Made by a program: the position numbers and the translations under genes. Shown piece by piece: positions 51,217 through 58,910 of a stretch of DNA of 64,000 nucleotides. Origin of the DNA: Streptomyces typhae (lineage in GTDB: Bacteria; Actinomycetota; Actinomycetes; Streptomycetales; Streptomycetaceae). The DNA lies in assembly GCF_009755605.1 (NCBI RefSeq), contig NZ_WPNZ01000030.1, forward strand, positions 56,567-120,566. Direction: 5' to 3'. Every line of letters begins with the position of its first letter. Within the stretch, counting starts at the first letter, position 1. Under the pieces are notes generated by a model. It was not told the DNA's origin. It worked only from the letters and a program-made list of their open reading frames with translations, and ran no database searches.

Positions 51217-52308
51217 ATGATCCGGAGGAAGCCTCGCCCACCTCTCGCCGGCGCCGGGACGCCGTTCGAGCGGCCGCGCCCCCGTCGGCTGCGCCGGGTG
51301 CTCGGGCTCGGGCTGCCCACCGTGTGGGGCGCCGTCGCCATCACGTACAAACTGGCCTGCCCGCTCGCCCAGCAGAGCGGCCTGGGGGCGCGGATCGTCA
51401 CCAGCGCCGTTTTCTTCGCCGTCGGCACGGGCCTGGTGGCGCATGTGCGGCAGGCGCTGCTGCGTGAGCTGCGGCAGATCCGCGCGGTCGCGGGTGCCGC
51501 GCAGAACGTCCTGCTGCGGCCGCTGCCGCCCCGCGTCGACGGCCTCGCGCTCGCCGCGGGCCGCCTGTCCGCCACGCACGGCGCCTCCGTAGGCGGTGAT
51601 CTGTACGAGGTGGCGGCCACCGACCACGGTGTGCGGCTCGTCATGGGCGACGTCCGCGGGCACGGCCTCGCCGCGATCGGCACCGCGGCCGCCGTGCTCG
51701 GCAGCTTCCGCGAGGCCGCCCACGACGAACCCGAACTGCCGCTCGTCCTGCGGCGCCTGGAGCGGGCCCTCGACCGCCATCTGCGCGAGCGCGGGCAGGC
51801 CGACGGAGCGGAGGCCGGTGCCGCCGCGGCGGGCGGGTCGCCGGCCGAGGAGTTCGTGACCGTACTGCTCGTGGAGATCAGCGGGGAAGGAGACGTGCGG
51901 GCGCTCAACTGCGGCCACCCCTGGCCCTACCGGCTGCGGGGCCGGGCCGAGCCGATGCCGGGCGGGGAGCCGCTGCCGCCGCTCGGCCCCTTCCCGCTGC
52001 CGGCCGAACTGCCCCTCGCGCACTGCGGACGGCTGCTGCCCGGCGACGGCCTCGTCCTGCACACCGACGGCATGGAGGACGCCCGCGACGCCGCGGGCCG
52101 GTTCTTCCCGCTGGGGACCGTGCTCAGCGAAGCCGCTCGGGCCCAGCCGGTCTCGCCGCAGGCCGTGATCCACACCGTGTACGGCGAACTCCTGCGCCAC
52201 ATCGGCCGGTCGACGACGGACGACGCCGCCCTGCTCGTGCTGCGCAACGACCGCCGTCGCGTCCCGCTCCAGGCGGAGACCGGGCGGTGCGCCCGCACCA
52301 TGAGCTGA
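51217..52308 (+). CDS. Membrane-anchored SpoIIE-type PP2C phosphatase
   Basis: This 363-residue phosphatase has two membrane helices near residues 27-48 and 55-75, then a SpoIIE/PP2C domain (about 105-355) with metal-binding motifs GASVGGDLYEV, VMGDVRGHGLAA, NCGHPWPYRL, VLHTDGMEDARD and STTDDAALLVL. Such enzymes dephosphorylate anti-sigma-factor antagonists. Streptomyces has dozens, and no sigma or anti-sigma gene is adjacent, so the target is unknown. ATG 51217 is the first start after the terminator. Confidence 0.9.
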   Translation: MIRRKPRPPLAGAGTPFERPRPRRLRRVLGLGLPTVWGAVAITYKLACPLAQQSGLGARIVTSAVFFAVGTGLVAHVRQALLRELRQIRAVAGAAQNVLLRPLPPRVDGLALAAGRLSATHGASVGGDLYEVAATDHGVRLVMGDVRGHGLAAIGTAAAVLGSFREAAHDEPELPLVLRRLERALDRHLRERGQADGAEAGAAAAGGSPAEEFVTVLLVEISGEGDVRALNCGHPWPYRLRGRAEPMPGGEPLPPLGPFPLPAELPLAHCGRLLPGDGLVLHTDGMEDARDAAGRFFPLGTVLSEAARAQPVSPQAVIHTVYGELLRHIGRSTTDDAALLVLRNDRRRVPLQAETGRCARTMS

Positions 52309-52581
52309 ACACCGCCCGGCGTGGTACGGCCTGCGCCGTCCGTGAGCCGTCGCGGAGTCACCGGGCAGACGACGGATCACGGACGGCGCCACAGAGGGGC
52401 CGCCGCGCTGTATGAGGGGGGAGCCGGCGGCCCGGCCGCCTCCTTGGTGAGGGCCCCCAGTCAACCGACACCGCGCCCGGCGCGGCAGCGCGCGCACCGA
52501 GCGGATGCGGGCACTCCGTTCACACCCCGTGTGAAGGCGGTGCGACTACGCTGGGTGGCACCGAGCCAACGGAGGGCATCC

Positions 52582-53931
52582 ATGCAGCCCAACACCCTGC
52601 TCGACGCGATCCTCGACGAAGCGGGCATCTCCCACGCGGGCCTCGCCGCCCATGTGAACCAGGCGGGCAAGGCGAGAGGACTCCCGCTGAGATACGAACA
52701 CACCGCCGTGGCGCGCTGGTTGAAGGGCCAGCGCCCGCGCGGCCAGGTGCCCGACCTGATCTGCGAGGTGCTCGCCGGACGTCTGCGGCGCACGGTCACG
52801 CTCGACGACATCGGCCTCGGCGTGCCCGGCACCCCGGCCGCCCGGCACGGCTCGATGGCCTCCACGCTCTCCGGCTTCGTCGAGCGGGCCACGGCGCTGT
52901 GGCGCTCGGACGAACAGCAGCGCCCGCATCTGCTCGGCGCCCCCGCCGTCACCGGTACGCCCGCGGTCATGCCCGTGTGGGAGTGGGAGAACCCGCCCGA
53001 GGACGTGGACGTCTCCCGGGGCGGACGGCACCCGGTCAGCATGGCGGACATCGACATGATGCGGATGGCGCGGGCGCACTACGAGCAGATGTACCGCAAG
53101 ACCGGCGGGGTGGCCACGCGCACCCGCATCGTGGGCTTCCTGAACGCCGAGGCGGCCCCGCTCCTGCGGGGCAGCTACACCGACGCGATGGGCCGTCAGC
53201 TGCACCGCGCCACGGGCGGCCTGGTGGCGATAGCCGGCATCTGCGCCTACGACTCGGACGCGCACGGCCTTGCCCAGCGCTACTTCCACCAGGCCCTGCG
53301 GCTCGCGAAGGCCAGCGGCGACCGCGGGCTCGGCGCCTACATCATCGCCCTGCTCGTCAACCAGTCGCTGTTCATGCGCGAGTACCGCCAGGCGGTGGCC
53401 TTCGCGGAGGCGGCGCTGCGGGCCGCGGGCCGCGACATCACCCCGGCGCTCGCGTCCGACCTGTACGCGATGCAGGCCAAGTCGTACGCGCATCTCGGCG
53501 ACGGCAGCAGCGCGCTGTCGTGCATCCGGCGTGCCGAGGCCGCGGCCGACCGCATCCGGCGCGGGCGTGAGCCGGACGAGACGGGCTATGTCCAGCCCGG
53601 CCTGGTGAACGTGCAGGTGGCGGAGGCGCTGCTCAGCCTCGGCGATCTCACCGGCGCGTACGAGCACGCCACCGCGGCCGTGGACACACCGGCGCACGAC
53701 CGGGGCCGGGTCCACCGGCTCGCCATGCTGAGCCAGATCGAACTGCGCAAGGGGAACACCGACGAGGCCGCCGCGACGGCGGTGGAAATGGCGGAACAGG
53801 CGCGGGGCATGGAGTCCCAGCGGCTGCGCGACCGGCTGCGGGCGGTCCGCGAGCACCTGGTGCGCAGCGACTGCGCCGGTACGGCCGAGGCCGCCGAGCT
53901 CATCGACGGGGCGCTGCGCGTGCCCCTGTAG
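52582..53931 (+). CDS. NsdA-like regulator: HTH plus TPR repeats
   Basis: This 449-residue protein starts with an XRE-like DNA-binding segment (LLDAILDEAGISHAGLAAHVNQAG; TAVARWLKGQRPRG), then a linker with MPVWEWENPPEDVDVSRGG, and a C-terminal array of TPR-like helical pairs (about 200-430; YFHQALRLAKASGDRGLGAYI; AVAFAEAALRAAGRD; SALSCIRRAEAAADR). It resembles NsdA, a repressor of sporulation and antibiotic production in S. coelicolor; equivalence is not proven. ATG 52582 follows GGAGGGCATCC and a TACGCT -10 box near 52548. The 273-base gap before it shows nothing else. Confidence 0.85.
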   Translation: MQPNTLLDAILDEAGISHAGLAAHVNQAGKARGLPLRYEHTAVARWLKGQRPRGQVPDLICEVLAGRLRRTVTLDDIGLGVPGTPAARHGSMASTLSGFVERATALWRSDEQQRPHLLGAPAVTGTPAVMPVWEWENPPEDVDVSRGGRHPVSMADIDMMRMARAHYEQMYRKTGGVATRTRIVGFLNAEAAPLLRGSYTDAMGRQLHRATGGLVAIAGICAYDSDAHGLAQRYFHQALRLAKASGDRGLGAYIIALLVNQSLFMREYRQAVAFAEAALRAAGRDITPALASDLYAMQAKSYAHLGDGSSALSCIRRAEAAADRIRRGREPDETGYVQPGLVNVQVAEALLSLGDLTGAYEHATAAVDTPAHDRGRVHRLAMLSQIELRKGNTDEAAATAVEMAEQARGMESQRLRDRLRAVREHLVRSDCAGTAEAAELIDGALRVPL

Positions 53932-54077
53932 CGACGCCGCGCGACGCCGCGCGCTGTGCGCGCCGCCGGGGGCACGACGACACCTGACGCATCCTGCTTC
54001 GCTCCGCCGTGCGCGGAGTGCTCTGCCCACTCTCCTGCTGCGATATTGCCATCTATTCGGCGGAAGGTGGCAGAACC

Positions 54078-54620
54078 GTGCAGTGGACGAAACAGAGCGA
54101 ACAAACTGTGTATGGAAACCGATGGTTCACCGTCAATCTCGCAGACGTCGAGCTGCCCGACGGGCGACACCTCGATCACTTCCTGATACGGATGCGGCCG
54201 GTGGCGATCGCCACGGTCGTCAACGAGGCCAACGAGGTGCTGCTCCTGTGGCGGCACCGCTTCATCACCGACAGCTGGGGCTGGGAACTGGCCGCGGGGG
54301 TGGTCGAGGACGGCGAGGACATCGCCGTCGCGGCGGCCCGCGAGATGGAGGAGGAGACCGGCTGGCGACCGGGACCCTTGCGGCACCTGATGAGCGTGGA
54401 GCCGTCGAACGGTCTGACCGACGCCCGACATCACATCTACTGGTCGGACGAAGGGACCTACATCGGCCACCCCCAGGACGACTTCGAGTCGGACCGACGT
54501 GAGTGGGTCCCACTGAAGCTCGTTCCCGACATGGTGGGGCGGGGCGAGGTCCCGGCCGCCAATATGGCGGCGGCACTCCTCATGCTGCACCATCTGCGTC
54601 TCGGCCAGGACGCGCGTTAG
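54078..54620 (+). CDS. NUDIX hydrolase
   Basis: This 180-residue NUDIX pyrophosphohydrolase has the Nudix box GVVEDGEDIAVAAAREMEEE-TGW (about residues 76-98), with the catalytic REMEEE helix complete. The fold around it resembles ADP-ribose pyrophosphatases (WFTVNLADVELPDGRHLDHFLIR; TDARHHIYWSDEGTYIG). GTG 54078 was chosen over the frame from 54009 because it starts VQWTKQSEQTVYGNRWF and follows GGAAGGTGG. The region just upstream is AT-richer (GATATTGCCATCTATTC) and probably holds the promoter. Confidence 0.88.
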   Translation: MQWTKQSEQTVYGNRWFTVNLADVELPDGRHLDHFLIRMRPVAIATVVNEANEVLLLWRHRFITDSWGWELAAGVVEDGEDIAVAAAREMEEETGWRPGPLRHLMSVEPSNGLTDARHHIYWSDEGTYIGHPQDDFESDRREWVPLKLVPDMVGRGEVPAANMAAALLMLHHLRLGQDAR

Positions 54621-54641
54621 CGCTCCTGTCCCGGTTCGGCT

Positions 54642-54899
54642 CTAGCGCCCGAGGGCCTGCCAGACCGCCACCGCGAGTGCCCCGATCGACGTAAGGGCGG
54701 CGAGGGCCGGCAGTGGCCACCTGTTGTGCTCGAGGGCCGTGATCCGGAGGGACAGGTCATCCTGGTCCTTGGTGTGCTGGGAGTCGCTCTGCGTGAGTAA
54801 CGCGAGCCGTCCGTCGACGCGGGCGAGGCCCACGTCCAGGCTGCGTCGTAACTCTGCGAGTTCTTCCGGGACCACGGGACGCTCGGGGTCGGTGGTCAC
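54642..54899 (-). CDS. Small coiled-coil membrane protein, function unknown
   Basis: This 85-residue protein has a hydrophilic, heptad-like N-terminal part (EELAELRRSLDVGLARVDGRLALL; LSLRITALEH) and a C-terminal membrane helix (LPALAALTSIGALAVAVWQAL). GTG 54899 has AAAGGAG nine bases upstream, a strong ribosome site that supports it as a real gene. Shape resembles small phage-type or tail-anchored hypothetical proteins, but no phage genes are nearby. Its stop is 21 bases from the convergent NUDIX gene. Confidence 0.7.
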   Translation of the reverse strand: MTTDPERPVVPEELAELRRSLDVGLARVDGRLALLTQSDSQHTKDQDDLSLRITALEHNRWPLPALAALTSIGALAVAVWQALGR

Positions 54900-55029
54900 G
54901 AGTCAGCTCCTTTCGGTAGCGGTCACTTCCCCCCTGTGCGCATGGAAAGTCAACCCGCCAGGCGGGCAGGGCGACAGAGTGTGCGAAGGGCATATGCGAG
55001 CCCGTGGCGCACACGGTGTGTGAATGGCG

Positions 55030-55060
55030 CGGGCCCGGCACTCGGAGAGTGCCGGGCCCG
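55030..55060. terminator. Terminator downstream of the acyl-CoA dehydrogenase gene
   Basis: A 14-bp perfect stem (55030-55043 with 55047-55060) has a 3-base loop. On the minus strand it lies about 100 bases after the stop of the 3-hydroxyacyl-CoA dehydrogenase gene. Confidence 0.7.
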
Positions 55061-55156
55061 TGAACCGACCGAAAATTGACTTGAATTCAGATACGGAGCG
55101 TAATCGCTTTCGGATCGCGCTCCGGCAAGCGGAACGCCGTACGAGGCGACCGGAAT

Positions 55157-56026
55157 CTAGTACGTGTAGAAGCCGGAGCCCGTCTTGCGGCCGAGGCGGC
55201 CCGCGTCGACCATGCGCTGGAGCAGCGGGGGAGCGGCGTACAGGGGCTCCTTGTACTCCTCGTACATGCTGTCCGCGACCGAGGCCACCGTGTCCAGGCC
55301 GATGAGGTCGGAAAGCTTCAGCGGGCCCATCGGGTGGGCGCAGCCCATCTCCATGCCGTTGTCGATGTCCTCGCGCGAGGCGATGCCCGACTCGAACATC
55401 CGGATGGCCGAAAGCAGATAGGGGATGAGGAGCGCGTTCACCACGAAGCCCGAGCGGTCCTGGGCGCGGATCGCGTGCTTGCCGAGCACCTTCTCCACCA
55501 GGGCCTGTGCCCGGCTGATGGTGCCCTCCGACGTGGTCAGCGCCGGGATCAGCTCGACGAGCTGCTGCACGGGGGCCGGGTTGAAGAAGTGGATGCCGAC
55601 GACCTGGTCCGGGCGGGACGTCGCCACGGCCAGCTTCACCAGTGGGATGGAGGAGGTGTTGGACGCGAGGATGGCGTCCTGACGCGTCACGACGTGGTCG
55701 AGCACCTGGAAGATCTCGGTCTTGACCTGCTCGTTCTCCACGACCGCCTCGATGACGAGATCACGGTCGGCGAACTCGCCGAGGTCGGTCGTGAAGCTGA
55801 GGCGCTCCATCGCGGAGTCGCGCTCCTCCTCGGAGATCTTGCCGCGCTCGGCTGCCTTGGCCAGGGAGTTGCACAACCGGGTGCGGCCGATCTCCAGGGC
55901 CTCGCCGGTGGTCTCCGCGACCTTCACCTCGAGGCCGGAACGGGCGCAGACCTCCGCGATCCCCGCGCCCATCTGGCCGCAGCCCACTACTCCCACGCGC
56001 GCAATGTCGGCCATGGAGTCGGTCAC
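55157..56026 (-). CDS. 3-hydroxybutyryl-CoA dehydrogenase
   Basis: This 289-residue NAD(P)-dependent enzyme oxidises (S)-3-hydroxyacyl-CoA or reduces acetoacetyl-CoA. The Rossmann loop is GVVGCGQMGAGIAEV. The catalytic His is in GIHFFNPAPVQQLVELI, and the signature continues with RSGFVVNALLIPYL and CAHPMGPLKLSDLIGLD. GTG 56026 (VTDSMADIARVG) has AAAGG seven bases upstream; ATG 56014 is four codons in and equally possible. It could act in fatty-acid oxidation, PHB or butyryl-CoA supply. It is monocistronic. Confidence 0.93.
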   Translation of the reverse strand: MTDSMADIARVGVVGCGQMGAGIAEVCARSGLEVKVAETTGEALEIGRTRLCNSLAKAAERGKISEEERDSAMERLSFTTDLGEFADRDLVIEAVVENEQVKTEIFQVLDHVVTRQDAILASNTSSIPLVKLAVATSRPDQVVGIHFFNPAPVQQLVELIPALTTSEGTISRAQALVEKVLGKHAIRAQDRSGFVVNALLIPYLLSAIRMFESGIASREDIDNGMEMGCAHPMGPLKLSDLIGLDTVASVADSMYEEYKEPLYAAPPLLQRMVDAGRLGRKTGSGFYTY

Positions 56027-56199
56027 CTCGTGCCTTTCGCTGATCAACAGGTCCGGCAGGGTCCCGCGCTCGGTGCCGGTGCCTGCCTCGCCGGTGAACG
56101 TTACTCCGCAACCTGCGGTGAGATCCGGGCCGGGTCGGGCATGCTGTTGCCGCACGGCCGGCTGTTGTCGGAGGAATCCTGACGCAAAGGGGCGACTTC

Positions 56200-57417
56200 A
56201 TGAGGCATATGTCACGTCGGGCGTTCGCCTTGGCGGCGGCCACGGTCGCCGCGGGGCTCACGGTGACCGGGGACGCGGTGGCCGCCCCCGCGGCCCGGCA
56301 CCGGGAACGTGAGCTGCGCGGCATGTGGGTGGCGACCGTGGTCAACATCGACTGGCCGTCCAAGCCCGGCCTCACCGCCGCCCAGCAGCGCGCCGAGCTG
56401 ATCGCGTATCTGGACGAGGCGGTCCGCCGCCGGCTGAACGCGGTGGTCCTCCAGGTGCGCCCCACCGCCGACGCCTTCTGGCCGTCGCGGTTCGAACCCT
56501 GGTCGGAGTACCTCACGGGCACCCAGGGCAAGGACCCCGGCTGGGACCCGCTGGGCACCGCCGTGCGCGAGGCGCACCGAAGAGGCCTGGAGCTGCACGC
56601 CTGGTTCAACCCCTTCCGGATCGCCATGCACACCGACCCCGGGCGCCTCATCCCGTCCCACCCCGCACGGCAGCACCCGGACTGGGTCGTGCCCTACGGC
56701 GGGAAGCTCTACTACAACCCCGGGCTGCCCGAGGTCCGGCGGTTCATGCAGGACGCCATGCTCGACGCGGTGCGCCGCTACCCGCTGGACGCGGTCCACT
56801 GGGACGACTACTTCTACCCCTATCCCGTGGCGGGCCAGAACTTCGACGACGACGACGCCTTCGCCCGCTACGGCGGCGGCTTCCCCGACCGGGCGTCCTG
56901 GCGCCGCGACAACATCGACCGCATGGTGCGGGAGATGGGCGTACGGGTGAAGAAGGTGCGCCGCCGCACCCGGTTCGGGATCAGCCCGTTCGGCGTGTGG
57001 CGCAATGCCGCGACCGACCCGGCCGGTTCCGACACGCGCGCCGGCGTGCAGACCTACGACGACCTGCACGCGGACACCCGGGGCTGGGTGCGAAAAGAGT
57101 GGATCGATTACATCTGTCCCCAGTTGTACTGGCATATCGGGCTCGCCGCGGCCGACTACGCGAAGCTGGTGCCCTGGTGGGACGAGGTGGCGCGGGGCAC
57201 GAACGTGCGGCTGTACGTGGGGGAGGCCCTCTACAAGGCGGGGGACCCGGCGCAGCCCGCGCCCTGGCAGGACCCGGCGGAGCTGTCCCGGCACCTCACT
57301 TTCGCCAAGGGGTATCCGCGGGTGCGGGGGCACGTCTTCTACTCGGCGAAGCACGTCGTCGCCGACCGGATCGGCGCGATGCAGCGCGTCGTCGACGACC
57401 ACTACCGCGCGGGCTGA
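56200..57417 (+). CDS. Tat-exported GHL10-family glycosidase-like protein
   Basis: This 405-residue exported TIM-barrel protein belongs to the glycosyl hydrolase-like 10 family (formerly DUF187). The N-terminus MRHMSRRAFALAAATVAAG carries a twin-arginine motif (SRRAF, Arg6-Arg7), so it should be exported folded by TatAC. Barrel motifs include ELRGMWVATVVNIDWPSKPGL, LQVRPTADAFWPS, LHAWFNPFRI and DAVHWDDYFYPYP, whose Asp residues are candidate catalytic acids. It may cleave peptidoglycan or an extracellular polysaccharide; the substrate is unknown. Confidence 0.88.
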   Translation: MRHMSRRAFALAAATVAAGLTVTGDAVAAPAARHRERELRGMWVATVVNIDWPSKPGLTAAQQRAELIAYLDEAVRRRLNAVVLQVRPTADAFWPSRFEPWSEYLTGTQGKDPGWDPLGTAVREAHRRGLELHAWFNPFRIAMHTDPGRLIPSHPARQHPDWVVPYGGKLYYNPGLPEVRRFMQDAMLDAVRRYPLDAVHWDDYFYPYPVAGQNFDDDDAFARYGGGFPDRASWRRDNIDRMVREMGVRVKKVRRRTRFGISPFGVWRNAATDPAGSDTRAGVQTYDDLHADTRGWVRKEWIDYICPQLYWHIGLAAADYAKLVPWWDEVARGTNVRLYVGEALYKAGDPAQPAPWQDPAELSRHLTFAKGYPRVRGHVFYSAKHVVADRIGAMQRVVDDHYRAG

Positions 57418-57429
57418 GCGGTTCGGCGA

Positions 57430-57467
57430 CGGGGCCCGGACCCGCCGGGTCGGGCGGCCGGGCCCCG
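57430..57467. terminator. Terminator after the GHL10 gene
   Basis: CGGGGCCCGG (57430-57439) pairs with CCGGGCCCCG (57458-57467), with an inner ACCCG/CGGGT stem. Confidence 0.7.
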
Positions 57468-57470
57468 GTG

Positions 57471-57516
57471 CTCACTCGCCGGTGCCGAAATTCCTCACTC
57501 GCCGGAGCCGAAGTGC
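57471..57516. repeat. 23-bp tandem duplication over the DUF1918 stop
   Basis: CTCACTCGCCGG(T/A)GCCGAA(A/G)T(T/G)C occurs at 57471 and 57494. Each copy has the minus-strand stop, so the last five codons and stop of the DUF1918 gene are duplicated downstream of it. Confidence 0.85.
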
Positions 57517-57689
57517 CGTACGACGGTGTCGGGGCCGGGTGACATGAGGGTCTCGTGCCCGTCCTCGAACCGTACGCGGTAGGGCGGGGTGCCGTTCTCG
57601 CCGAGGACCTCGACGACCTCCGCCGTCCGGTCCTGTTGTCCGACGATCCTGCCGTGGATCAGCAGCCGGTCGCCCACGGATGCGTGCAT
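57495..57689 (-). CDS. DUF1918 protein
   Basis: This 64-residue protein has an SH3-like beta barrel (VGDRLLIHGRIVGQQDRTAEVVEVLG; PPYRVRFEDGHETLMSPGPDTVV), family DUF1918, common and of unknown function in actinobacteria. ATG 57689 has GAGGAGGGC eight bases upstream, which rules out the longer frame to 57716. Its 3' end is duplicated in tandem. Confidence 0.88.
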   Translation of the reverse strand: MHASVGDRLLIHGRIVGQQDRTAEVVEVLGENGTPPYRVRFEDGHETLMSPGPDTVVRHFGSGE

Positions 57690-57787
57690 GGGGAGTGCCC
57701 TCCTCGCCTGGATCACAGTGGTGGCGGTGCGTGGCCGACAGTGTACGACCGGTGTCGGCTGTTGGCGCCTCCCTCGGCAGGGCCTCG

Positions 57788-57885
57788 CCCGGTCCGGCGC
57801 CCGGACCGGTGTCCGGTCCCGCGTTCGGCCGGTGTCCGGTCCCGTGTCCGGTCCCGCGTTCGCCCCGTGCCCGGTTCCTCGCTCA
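57788..57885. repeat. GTCCGGTCCCG-type degenerate tandem repeat
   Basis: The gap between the DUF1918 and DMT genes has several copies of (G)TGTCCGGTCCCG(C/T)GT(TCG) in a row, ending at the stop of the transporter gene. Periodicity is irregular (about 11-33 bp). Confidence 0.6.
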
Positions 57886-58899
57886 GCCGCGGGCCCGCTG
57901 GGTGACGGCGATGCACACGAGGACCGCCACCGCGGTCAGCGGCGCCGCTGCCGTCAGGTCCTCGCCGAGCAGGAACACCGACCAGACCAGAGTGAGCAGG
58001 GGCTGGGCGAGCTGGAGCTGGCTGGCCTTCGGGATGCCGATGACGGCCATGCCGCGGTACCAGACGAGCAGGCCGAGGAACTGCGAGCCGATCGCCGAGT
58101 AGAGCAGGCCCGCCGTGCTGTGCGGCGTCAGCTCGAAGGACTCGTGCGCCAGGGCGACGGCCGTCCAGGCGACGGTCAGCGGCAGGCAGAACACCAGGGC
58201 CCAGCCGATGACCTGCCAGCCCGGCAGCACCCGGGCGAGCCGGCCGCCCTCGGTGTAACCGGCGGCACACACCAGGAGCGCCCCGAACAGATAGACATCG
58301 GCGGTGGAGAGGGCGCCGCCACTCTGCTGCACCGTGAACCCGAGGACCGCCACCGCGCCCGTGACCGCCGCCGTCCAGAAGGTGCGGGAGGGGCGGGCGC
58401 CGGTGCGCAGCGCCGAGAACGCGGCGGTCGTCAGGGGCAGCAGGCCCACGACCACCGCCGCGTGCGCGGTGCTCGACGTCTGTAGGGCCAGTGACGTGAG
58501 CAGCGGGAACCCGAGCACGACACCGCACGCGACGACCGCGAGTCCGCCCCAGTGGGCCCGTGGCGGCACCGGTACGCGCAGCGCGAGCAGACAGCCACCG
58601 GCGATCAGCGCGCTCAGCACGCAGCGCAGCCCGACCAGGGACCAGGGCCCGATGCCTTCGAGGCCCCAGGCGGTGGCCGGGAACGTGAGGGAGAAGGCGA
58701 CGACGCCGAGCGCGGCCTGGACGGTGCCCGCGCGGCGGCGGTCGACGGGCGGCGCGGGGGCGGCGGAGGGGGTGGCCGTCCGCGGGGGCGTGGCCGCTTG
58801 CTCGGGCGGTGCCGCTTGCGTGGGCGGGGTCGCCGTGGTCGCCGTCGTGGTCGGGACCGTTATCCCTCGGGAGGCAGTAGCGCTATCCTGTGCTTTCAT
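57883..58899 (-). CDS. EamA/DMT-family transporter
   Basis: This 338-residue protein has a Thr/Pro/Ala-rich cytosolic leader of about 55 residues and then ten membrane helices in two EamA halves (GVVAFSLTFPATAWGLEGIGPW ... LALQTSSTAHAAVVVGLLPL; GLLYSAIGSQFLGLLVWYRGMAVIG ... LAQPLLTLVWSVFLLGEDL). Such proteins export amino acids or metabolites. Its ATG shares two bases with the ATG of the divergent MocR regulator, which is its likely controller. Confidence 0.88.
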   Translation of the reverse strand: MKAQDSATASRGITVPTTTATTATPPTQAAPPEQAATPPRTATPSAAPAPPVDRRRAGTVQAALGVVAFSLTFPATAWGLEGIGPWSLVGLRCVLSALIAGGCLLALRVPVPPRAHWGGLAVVACGVVLGFPLLTSLALQTSSTAHAAVVVGLLPLTTAAFSALRTGARPSRTFWTAAVTGAVAVLGFTVQQSGGALSTADVYLFGALLVCAAGYTEGGRLARVLPGWQVIGWALVFCLPLTVAWTAVALAHESFELTPHSTAGLLYSAIGSQFLGLLVWYRGMAVIGIPKASQLQLAQPLLTLVWSVFLLGEDLTAAAPLTAVAVLVCIAVTQRARG

Positions 58900-58910
58900 G
58901 CATGAGCGTA
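58884..58910. promoter_or_regulatory. Back-to-back -10 boxes around overlapping start codons
   Basis: Plus strand: TATCCT (58884-58889) ends eight bases before the MocR ATG at 58898. Minus strand: TACGCT (AGCGTA on plus, 58905-58910) ends five bases before the transporter ATG at 58899. Both messages would be leaderless, each promoter lying inside the other gene. Confidence 0.5.

Noticed and set aside
54642..55060. Prophage remnant around the small coiled-coil protein
   Set aside because: A single 85-residue membrane protein is not enough; no integrase, structural gene or att-like repeat is nearby.
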